IMG/VR virus record: IMGVR_UViG_3300034175_000063
Location: 1-64,000 of that record
Length of the DNA: 64,000 nt
Source: a virus
Direction: 5' to 3' (one strand)
Part shown: positions 42,585 through 51,300 of the stretch, in pieces
Layout of the letters: each line of letters opens with the position of its first letter
Position numbering within the stretch: position 1 is the first letter of the stretch
Translations under genes and position numbers: made by a program
The notes under the pieces: generated by a model
The model's database searches: none
Seen by the model: the letters and a program-made list of their open reading frames with translations, nothing else
What the model was told of the DNA's origin: nothing

Positions 42585-43177
42585 GCCTGCACCCTACCCG
42601 CCGCCCATTCGAGGCCCGCGTGATCGCAGAAAAATCCGAGCTCGACGTCCGCCTGTTCTCTCTGGAACAGTTCTTCCTGAGCGACCAGTTCACCAAGGTC
42701 GACGAACCAGAACAGTGGCGCTTGAAGCGTCAGTTCACGGCCATGGCCGAATACGCCAAGATCCTGGGCGAACGTATTGCAGCGTTCACCCCGGTTGAAC
42801 CGGTCACCAATCTCGACAACCCTGGCCCGCGTGGCCATGAGAAGTCGATCCCGGTGACCGAGCTCAATCCGGAACTGGCCGGCACGGCGTTGTTCAAGGA
42901 AGAAGTCCCGATCGGCGCCAAGCCAATCGAAGACATCGACACCTTCGCCATGATGGTCGACCAGTGGCACGGTAAGTGTATGGAGCAGGGCAACCGCCTG
43001 CTCGAGATCCCTGAAGGCACCGAGGTGACCGTTGAAAACCATGCGGAGCCGGGCAAGGTCATCCAGATGAACCTGGACGGCCCCTACCTACATGTGTTCC
43101 GTGTCGGCGTCGAGTCGGCCCTGAACGTGTTCAAGGATCTCCCTTTCGGCGCCAGCCTGGAAGACGCACCGCAATGA
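42581..43177 (+). CDS. Hypothetical phage protein
   Basis: A 198-residue protein coupled by ATGA to the gene before and after it. Residues about 8-65 are a helical domain seen in many phage proteins as I recall it (EKSELDVRLFSLEQFF, then a MAEYAKILGERI helix). The remainder is unassigned and acidic. No enzymatic motif is seen. Confidence 0.68.
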   Translation: MSLHPTRRPFEARVIAEKSELDVRLFSLEQFFLSDQFTKVDEPEQWRLKRQFTAMAEYAKILGERIAAFTPVEPVTNLDNPGPRGHEKSIPVTELNPELAGTALFKEEVPIGAKPIEDIDTFAMMVDQWHGKCMEQGNRLLEIPEGTEVTVENHAEPGKVIQMNLDGPYLHVFRVGVESALNVFKDLPFGASLEDAPQ

Positions 43178-43749
43178 GCCTGATCCGCGTGGTCGGCTTC
43201 GACCCATCACTGCGGAATTGGGGTGTGGCCAAGGGCAACATCGACATGGAAAAGGGCGTTCTCGTCCTCGATCATGTCGACGTCATCCAGCCCAGTCTTC
43301 CCACCGGCAAGCAGGTTCGTCAGAACTCGCTGGACCTGGAGGCAGCCAACCAGCTCGCATCCATGGCCCTGAGCTTCGCAAAGGGCGCCCAGGCGATCTT
43401 TGTCGAAGTCCCGGTAGGAAGTCAGTCCGCTCGCGCGATGGCCTCCTATGGCATCTGTGTGGGCGTCCTGGGGGCATTGCGGGCCACAGGCATTCCCTTC
43501 TTCGAGGTCACCCCGACCGAGGTGAAGCTGATTGCACGAAATCGCAATGCCACCAAGCTCGAGATGATCGAGTGGGCAATGGCCCAGCACCCTGAAGCAC
43601 CCTGGCCGATGTTCAAGCAGAACGGCGTCGTTCAGGTGAGCCAGGCAAAGGCCGAACACATGGCCGATGCCACCGCCGCCATTTATGCCGGCGTCCGCAC
43701 CACCAGCTTCAAACAGTCGCTGCATCTGATGCAATTCAGGTCAGCATAA
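43174..43749 (+). CDS. RuvC-like Holliday junction resolvase
   Basis: A 191-residue nuclease of the RuvC fold. The first acidic residue is in GFDPSLRNWG (D9). The second is in AIFVEVPVG (E about 75). The C-terminal Asp comes from EHMADATAA (D about 163), giving the D-E-D set of RuvC enzymes. It should cut branched DNA before packaging or in recombination. The start overlaps the previous stop by ATGA. It is the only resolvase seen in the window. Confidence 0.87.
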   Translation: MSLIRVVGFDPSLRNWGVAKGNIDMEKGVLVLDHVDVIQPSLPTGKQVRQNSLDLEAANQLASMALSFAKGAQAIFVEVPVGSQSARAMASYGICVGVLGALRATGIPFFEVTPTEVKLIARNRNATKLEMIEWAMAQHPEAPWPMFKQNGVVQVSQAKAEHMADATAAIYAGVRTTSFKQSLHLMQFRSA

Positions 43750-43781
43750 TTTAATCGCAGCACCGTCCTAAAGAGAGTCTC

Positions 43782-44378
43782 ATGAACATTACCCTCAAAC
43801 AAGCTGACATCGAAAAGGCAGTTCGCCTGTACATCGAGCGTCAGGGCTTCCACCTGCTGAACAAAACCCTGTCCATCGACTTCTCGATGGGTCGCGGTGA
43901 GAACGGCTTGTCGGCGATCCTGACCATCGAAGACGCGGTGACCATCCCTGGCTACACCGACCAGACCGATCCGGTTGCTGGTATCAGCGCCGGCCCTTCG
44001 GCTGCAGTGCAAGCTCTGGCCGCGGCCGTCAGCCTGCCGGCAACCGAAACGGTCAAGCCGACCCAGCCTGAAGGGCTGACCAAGCGCGCAGCCGATCAGG
44101 TCATCCTGCCAGGCGGCGGTGAAGTCAAGCCAATGCTGAAAGCAGCGGCCGATCCGGATCCTGTCGCGGTTGTCGTTGACGAAGTGGTCGAAGTGGCCAA
44201 GGTCGCACCGGCCACGCTGGCTGAAGTCGCTGAAGCCGGCATCGCCGTTGCTGCAGTGGCCACGCAGGAAACCGAAGCGGCCGCGGCTGCTCCAGTTGCT
44301 GAAGCCAAGGTTGCTGAAGCTGCTCCAGCTCCAGTCGCCGAAGCACAAGCGAAACCGACCACCTCGCTGTTCGGTTAA
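43782..44378 (+). CDS. Ala-rich protein with SLFG tail
   Basis: A 198-residue protein with AAAGAGAG upstream. Residues 1-55 form a small alpha/beta domain (KQADIEKAVRLYIERQGF start). The rest is Ala/Val/Glu/Pro-rich and probably disordered, ending KPTTSLFG, almost the same ending as the SSB-like protein. The shared tail suggests both bind the same partner, for example a polymerase or helicase. No family is recognised. Confidence 0.7.
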   Translation: MNITLKQADIEKAVRLYIERQGFHLLNKTLSIDFSMGRGENGLSAILTIEDAVTIPGYTDQTDPVAGISAGPSAAVQALAAAVSLPATETVKPTQPEGLTKRAADQVILPGGGEVKPMLKAAADPDPVAVVVDEVVEVAKVAPATLAEVAEAGIAVAAVATQETEAAAAAPVAEAKVAEAAPAPVAEAQAKPTTSLFG

Positions 44379-44384
44379 TCGCCC

Positions 44385-44561
44385 ATGAATGTCCTCAAGT
44401 GGTTTGGCTGCGTCATTGCAGCCATCCTCTTGGTGGCAATCGTGATTGGCGTATATGCGTTCATCCACATCATCATCGCGGTCGTGACCGTGGTGTTCCT
44501 GGTGTGGATGGCTGCCATCGGCATTCGCGCTTACTTCAAGAGCCGACCGCGTAAAATGTAA
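44385..44561 (+). CDS. Small membrane protein
   Basis: A 58-residue protein 6 bases after the previous stop. Two hydrophobic helices (about residues 9-29 and 31-48) are joined by a short HII turn; the C-terminus is basic (FKSRPRKM). It could be an inner-membrane peptide that acts as an antiholin, an exclusion factor or an envelope modifier. No ribosome binding site is strong; translation may be coupled to the preceding gene. Confidence 0.62.
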   Translation: MNVLKWFGCVIAAILLVAIVIGVYAFIHIIIAVVTVVFLVWMAAIGIRAYFKSRPRKM

Positions 44562-44565
44562 TTCG

Positions 44566-45310
44566 CTGCCCACCACCCAGATAGGCTGGGGGCAGATTCA
44601 ACAGGATGGGGCACATCTACCTTCAAAAGACCGAAGGGCACGGGCGGGAACCCATTGTGGCGTGCTCCACCCTGTTGATGCAGGTCTTGTTAGTCGGCTG
44701 GACGACAATCCGTCCGTGAGTTCTTGTAACCTGGTGTGAAGCCGGGGAACAGCCACTTCACCTACGAGGTTCTGATCTGAAACGCTTGTGACCCCTGATA
44801 CGGGCATGGTTTAGCGCATCCATAAAACAGAGCATCAACACGTTAAGCAGCCCCGCGTCAGTGGGCAGCACCAACACCCGAGCGCCGGGACGGAGTAGGC
44901 CAGGAAATTTGTGGCCGAAACGTAGTCCCGCTACCTGTAGTCAAGGCAGGTCGCTCCGGTGTTGGAGATGGTGTAAGGCGCAAGCTGGCTGCGATGAAAG
45001 ACCTGGGCTATTCCCCAGCGTGAAATAAGCACGTCCAGAGGACCGGGTTCGATTCCCGGTATTCAACTAGAGGTATGCGGTTCGAGTCCGCTCGCTGGCC
45101 GAGATTAGGTAAATGCCATAGGGGTTCGAGTCCCCTTGCCCGGTAGCTTTATGCTTTACGGGACACGGGTGGGAGGCGGCTTGTAGTAGAATCACCGAGC
45201 AGCGGACAAGTCCAGTCCATCGTGAGGGTAGGCCAGCTGGCATCCCAAGCAATAGCGTAAACAAGACCGTGGGGAGGGTGCAACATAGTTCCACGTTAAG
45301 CTACAGTGCA
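44566..45310 (+). ncRNA. Putative giant structured RNA
   Basis: About 745 bases between convergent genes with no credible ORF on either strand but dense folding. Seen directly: a nested hairpin at 44566-44595; a 16-bp stem (one mismatch, one wobble) pairing 44599-44614 with 44662-44677 and enclosing a further hairpin (44620-44637); CAGGT/ACCTG (44681-44685 with 44729-44733) enclosing GGACG/CGTCC (44700-44715); GTGAAG/CTTCAC (44736-44761); CGGGAC/GTCCCG (44886-44930); ACCTG/CAGGT (44933-44951); CTCC/GGAG (44954-44967). Three T-arm-like hairpins lie at 45043-45136, and a terminator follows. The strand is inferred from the upstream operon. It resembles the GOLLD and ROOL phage RNAs in size and setting, but identity is unproven. 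Confidence 0.72.
45043..45136 (+). other. Three tRNA T-arm-like hairpins
   Basis: Hairpin 1 (45043-45059) is CCGGG, loop TTCGATT, CCCGG. Hairpin 2 (45077-45091) is GCGG, loop TTCGAGT, CCGC. Hairpin 3 (45120-45136) is AGGGG, loop TTCGAGT, CCCCT. Each has the 7-base T-loop of tRNA. The gaps of 17 and 28 bases are too short for whole tRNAs, and no normal D-arm, anticodon arm or CCA end was found. They are probably part of the structured RNA or relics of tRNA genes. Confidence 0.65.
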
Positions 45311-45315
45311 TCATT

Positions 45316-45353
45316 AAAGCCCCGGTCCTCCTCACAGAGTCCGGGGCTTTTCT
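45316..45353. terminator. Bidirectional Rho-independent terminator
   Basis: AAAGCCCCGG (45316-45325) pairs with CCGGGGCTTT (45341-45350) around a 15-base loop. T-rich runs flank it on both strands, so it ends the rightward RNA and the leftward vRNAP gene, whose stop is at 45356. Confidence 0.9.
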
Positions 45354-45355
45354 CA

Positions 45356-48300
45356 TTACTGCCCGTTGTACACCGCCGTGGTGAATGGTCCGGTCAGCAG
45401 GCCCACCGTGGTCACCGAATCCAACGAGCCGAAGTAGCTCAGCGCGCCGGCGTTAAACGGATTGCCGAAGTGGTGGATGAAGCTCGAGTCCATCACCGTC
45501 GGCTGGTCCCCCAACATGTGCTCGGCCGCCATCAAGGCGAGTACCCGGCCAGGCGAGTCCTTATAAATACGTGCAAGCACCTTCTGGATGCGAACATAGT
45601 ATTTCGAGAACATGATCAACCCCGTGTCATTAGCGTACTGGATTTTCCGGTGCGTCGGGACGTCGTAGTTGATGAACGCTTCGGAAGCGCGCTGCACAGC
45701 TTGCTCATGGGTCATCGACTTGACGTCATGCTGGTACAGCGTGTACCGGGCCAGGAAGTCACTGATCTGCGTTGCGTAGCTCATCATCTTGTATGGCGCC
45801 GTGCTGTGGTGCATGGTGAGCAGCTGCACGCCTTTCAGGATGTGTGGGTTCACACCTTCGATGAAGCCGTCGACCTTTTCGTCGAACCGCGACTTGTACG
45901 AGTAGATGTCCTCATCGACGCCCACATCCTCAACGATGGTCGGCATCAGGCCGGCGTCGATCAGCGGACGGATCGGGTTGCGGGCCAGGCTGTCTTCCAA
46001 GCGTTGGATCAGGTAGGCGGCTTTGCTCGCATTCATGCCAGGTTCAAAGTGACCGATCGTCTGCTGGTGCTTCAAGGCGAACAGCTTGGCATTGTCCTGC
46101 TTGTATTCCCAGGCCGACTTGAACGCCACACGATGGCTGTCGAAGATCTGCTTCGGCGACACGCCCATCAAGAAAAGCTGCGACCAGTTCGACCGCAGGT
46201 TGCCCGTCATGGTCGACCACGATTTGACCACCAGGTTGGCCTTCGTCTCCTTGACGATCGCCTGCCAGATGTCTTCGGACTGGCGAGCACGCAGCTGGGC
46301 CTTGTCCTTGAAGGCATAGCTCATGATCTCGACGAACATGTTTTCGACGAAGCTGCGCTGTGCCTTTTCCTTTTCAAACACCGTGCCGATGCTGAGCTTG
46401 CGATAGCCGAAGTTCATGTCGAGGATGTCGTTGCGGACCAGCATGCCATCCTTGCCGAACAGGCTCTTGGCCAGCTGCTGGGTATCCCGCGGCAGCATGT
46501 CCCAGATTTCACGCAGCTGCGGATCAGCCGACGTCGGGCCGACCTGCAGATAGGCTTCCGGATGATCGGCAAAGTCCAGCTTGTACTGTTCGTGCAGAGC
46601 CTTGATGGCGTTGGCGTTCTGCACTTTCGACGCTACCTTGTCGAACGTGTTGCCGGCCATCGAGCCCAGCAGGTGATCGGTACGGTTGTCCCGGTTCAGC
46701 AGCTTGTCCTTGACGACGTTGCTCATCATGTAGCGGTAGTTGGTCACGTCACCGTTCGGGTTTAGCACTGGTGCCATGTGGGCTTCCTTGACCGCTGTTG
46801 GATCGAAGCCAGTACCAGTGAACATGCTTTGAATGGCCGGACGCTTACCGATCCGGATCGCTGCCATGTTCATCGCGTTCTGCTGGCCAGCCACCGATAC
46901 AGGGTGAGCACCGGTGATGACCTGGCTACCCTTGGCTTTGGAATCGGTCGTGCTGATGATGCCCGAGTTCCATTGTTTCAGGCCGCCGTCACGCAGCGAG
47001 TAGATCCGCTTTTGGTCAGATACCGGGTCCGCTGCGTCGCGCGGCAGGTAGCCGGGCATTGCCGTGTAACCTTTCTTGACCAGCTCGATACCCTCATCAT
47101 CGGTGGCCATCACCACCGTCATGTAGGGATCGTAAATCTCCGGGACGTAGCCTTTCATCTGCAGGGCTTCACTGTCCGAGAACAACTTGTCCTTGCTCTC
47201 GGCCTGCAATGCCGTGTGGGTCTTCATGATCATCTCGATGCCATGGCCACCGTCGGTGCGTGCTGCTTCAGCGGCAAACACCTCGGACAACATCTTCATG
47301 TCGACCCGGCTGGCGTACTTCAGCGCGTAGAGCGAAGCCAGACGATCAATGATCGGGGCGGCAGCCAGAGCCTGGGCCGGCGTGACACTCATGCCCGTGC
47401 CATACAGGCGGGCGATGTTCCCGGCGTTCATCAGCTGGTGGGCCGTGGCCACGCGGCTGGTGGCCATGAAGTAGCCCAGCCCTTTCGCCGAGTTGATGTA
47501 GAACCGGTTCATCTTGCCACCGGCAACGAGCTGAGCTTCATGCGAGTCGATCTCCGTCTGCAGGTCACTCGTGCTGTTGACCAGGTTCTGCAGCTGGGCC
47601 ACCGTGTAGGTGCCGAGCAGGGACTGCATGTCACCACGCAGGACCACCGCGGTGAGTGCTTTCTTCTGGTCGTCGGTCAGATCCTCACCTGCATTGACGA
47701 AGGATCCCGATACCGCTTTCGAGATGTTCGAGATGGTGTCCTTGCGGATACCCTCCAAGTGCTTGGTGCCACGCAGCAGGAAGTGGTAGACCTTGTTCAT
47801 GTCGGTTGCACCGCGTACTTCGTTCATCAGCGATGCTGCAACGCCGAGCTGGCCGGTCATCGTCTTGTCGCGCAAGCGAAGGTAGGCATCCATGATGGCG
47901 TCGACGCGATCGCCGGCAACCGCCGACATGACATTGCCACCCAGCTTCACGAAGGCGTTACCGCTGTTCTGGAAGAAGGGCTTCTTGCCGAAGGCTTCCA
48001 CCGCCGCGCGCACCGAGTCGCTCATGTCTTCGGCCGTGTCGGCGATGCGGTTCAGCGTCTGCGAGGCGCCGGACGTGATCCGGTTGTGACGCTTGGCTTC
48101 GATCTCGACCATCTGCTTGACCAGGGCGTTCAGCTTCTTGTCAGCCATCTGGCCGCGGAAGGTCTTCGTCAGGCGGCCGGCCACCCAGCTCATGATCGTG
48201 TTGAAGATCTTGTTGAGCCGTTCGTTGAAACCCATGCTTGGATTGTTCGTGGCGCCGGTGGCAGTGTGAAACTGCAGTTGCTCGCGGAAGCCAGAATGCA

Positions 48301-51300
48301 CCAGGCCCAGGGCGGCAAAGCGGCTCATGTAATCGGACTTGCCGGTGGCATCCTGCTTGATGGCGAAGACGAAATCGTAGAGTGCCTTGGCCTGATCCTT
48401 TTCGATCTGGGTGGCCGTGGTCCAGTCGCCCTTGTGGAAGGATTCGACCGTCAGCTTGGCCCGGACCTCGTTGTAGAGGCGGGTCATTTCCTTGTAGGCG
48501 ACCGTCATCACACCGTCGTTGTGCGACAGTGCAGTGCGCATCGTGGCTTCTACCTGCTCCAGGACGAAAGCTTCCTGATCGGTGAAACCGAAACCAGCAG
48601 CCAGAGACTCGGATGCGAACGGGGCCACGCCGGTGCTCAGTGCATCAGCGTAGACATCCAGCGGATCCTGTGCGGTCTGCTCCATGAGAGCGGCCTTGAA
48701 GGAACCGAAGGGACCATACACCGACTTCACCAGCGTTGACAACAGCCCTTGCAGGTGCGTGCTGTGTTCAGCCGAGATCTGGGCGCCGTTGTTCGACTGG
48801 GCCAGCGCAGCGTAGATGTCCAGGGTCGACAGGTCACGCACGTTTGCGGCGCCAGGCGTCGAGATGGCCAGGGTTACCGGGCCGGCTGCTGCCGGTTTGT
48901 TTTGCTGCGCTGCCTGCTCGAACAAGCCAGACACATTCGACAAGAACGTGGTCATACCGCTGCTCATTGCAGCGTTGGGACGACCGAAGAACAGAGCTGT
49001 AATCTTGTCGATAAATGCGGCCATTGCCGTGATCAGGCGGTTGCCACCGGTCTTCGACGTGTAGCTGATGGCGGCCATTACATCGTTCTGGAACTCAGCG
49101 TTGGTCATGCCGTAGGCAATGAACTCGTCCAGGTTCTCAAAGACACGGGAGTAATACGCGATGCGGTCTGGCGACTCGCTGCTGGCCACGTATTGCTTGG
49201 CCATTTCCATCAACGCTTCGAGCTCTTCGACCAGCTTCAGTGCATCACTGGTATAGGGCTTGGCCGGCTTCTCTCCTTCGTTGTTAATGATCTCACCATC
49301 GCGGATCGCCTGCTCAGCGCGCGTCGTCTGCACCAATGCAGCGTGCACCATCTCGTGCAGCAGTACCTCGTTGTCGAGGCCCGAGTACACAAAGTCGTCG
49401 GACATCACGTAGATGGCTTGGTTTTCAATGCCGTCAGCTACGTTTATATACATGCCGCGGGCATTCTGGCTGATCTCGTGGTGGATCAGGTCAGCCGGTA
49501 CGGTGTCCTTGGTGATGTATTTCACCACCATGTTGCCGGCGACAGTGCGCTCCAGCTGTGACAGCAGCTTCATGCTAAAGTCGTCCTTCATGGTCTTGCG
49601 CAGCAGGGCCACCACTTCCTTGACGGTTTGATTCGGCTTGGCCTTAAATGCTGCGGTTAGCTTAGGATCATAACGGCCGAGAGGCTTGCCCAGTTGAGCA
49701 ACTGGGTTGGCGTTCACCGGCTTGGTTTCCATCTCCGGGTCGGCTTTCGCTGCTCCCTTTTTCTCTTTGGCCGGGCGGCTGGCCATCTCAGCCTTGATCG
49801 CTGCTTCCAGCTTATCTGACACCGAGGTGAGGGCCGAGCGGTCGACGTCTGAAACACCGACCTCAAGCGCCGAGCGCAGCGAGGCCGCCGAGGAACGGTG
49901 GGAAGACTCGACAGCGAAGGCACCACCCTCCATCGCATATTGATTCACCGCCGTCATGGTCGACATCGTGTCCAGCTTCATGCTGTCGGCACGATAGGCC
50001 ATGCTCTGGGCCAGCTCAGCCTGCAGGTACAGCACGCCTTCAGGTGGGACATCGTGCTTCTCAGCGAAGGTCACCAGCGACTTGGCCAGCTTGGCCATGG
50101 TCGCATCCGATACCTTGCCGGCCGCCAGCATAGCATTCAGTCCACGCACCGTGCGCAGCAGAGCGTTCTTCACCTCGTTCGCCGGCGAGTAGTTCAGCAT
50201 GGTGTCCCAGGTCGCTTCGTTCATGCGACGTGCTGTCTCAACGATGCCGCCGACACCGTGACCCTGTGCATCGTGGATGTTGAGGGCTTGGCCATCGACG
50301 TTCGCACGCACCGAGATAGCCGAGTCGGCCGAGTGCATCGACACTGGGACCATGGCCACACCTGGGCCGGCTGGCGTTGTCTCATAGCCGTGCACCTGGG
50401 TGCTCTTGCTACCATCTTCAAATGGCTGGCCGAACTTCACCACATTCTGGTAGGTGTCCTTGTCCGAGAGCTTGCGCTCGGCTTTGGCCACCATGATGCC
50501 TGCCTCCAGGTCTTTCGATTCTTGGGACATCGGCGTGTTCATCACCGGCAGCAGGGCGGCCGTCTGCTTGCGCAGTTCAACTTCCTGAGCGTTGGTGAGA
50601 TCGTGGATCGGCACACCGGTCTTCGGATTCACTGCCATCTTGCCGTCGGCGACCAGCTGCGTGATCATCTCTTCGCGCATGCCCTGGTACACAGCGTTGT
50701 AGACTTCAAACGTCAGCTGTGCTGTCTTGTTGAACTCGGTACGTTGGGCGATGAAGACCTCGAAGTCCTGCTTCATGGTTTCTTCCACGGCCACGCCGAG
50801 CGAGTCCTTGAAGGCGCCCTTGAGTGTCTTGATCTGCTGGCTGGTGAACTCGTGTTCCATCAGGTCGATGTTGGTCGGCAGCCGCACACCCATCACCTCC
50901 AGGTGCAGCAGGATTTCGCCTGGTGTCATCTCGCCTTCTTCAATCGCCGTGTAGATCGAGTCGACGAAGTTGTCGGCCATCGAGTCCACTGCGTTGTTCA
51001 CCGACGAACCGAAGACCATCGCGGTCAGCGGGGTCTTGATGATGTTCCGGCCTGCCTTTTGCACGACGCCTTTGCTGTCGGCCAGCTCGCCAGTGAAGGC
51101 GTAGATCGAAGCCATGAGCTCAGGATCCAGGTTGGCAGCATTGATCGCCTGCGTCATGTGCAGGGCCGTGTTCTCGTACAGATCGAAGTTCTCCGGCGCG
51201 TCGCGCCAGGTGTTGTATTCGATATGGTCGTTGCCTTGCTCGAAGAAGCCACCGCGGTTCAGTAGGGCGTACATCTCCTTGACCGTGTTGGCCGCGCCCA

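Noticed and set aside
44960-45144. Canonical tRNA genes (for example Ser or His type)
   Set aside because: T-arms are clear, but no matching acceptor plus D-arm plus 7-base anticodon loop could be assembled; the best attempts had short loops or mismatched acceptor stems and lengths over 100.
44566-45310. tmRNA, group I or group II intron
   Set aside because: No tag reading frame with tmRNA ends, no group II domain V pattern, no interrupted gene and no reverse transcriptase or homing enzyme in the stretch.
45269-48739. Two long plus-strand ORFs over the vRNAP 3' part
   Set aside because: Shadow frames of the vRNAP gene; Gln/His/Arg/Val/Leu-rich without motifs, and one runs through the terminator.
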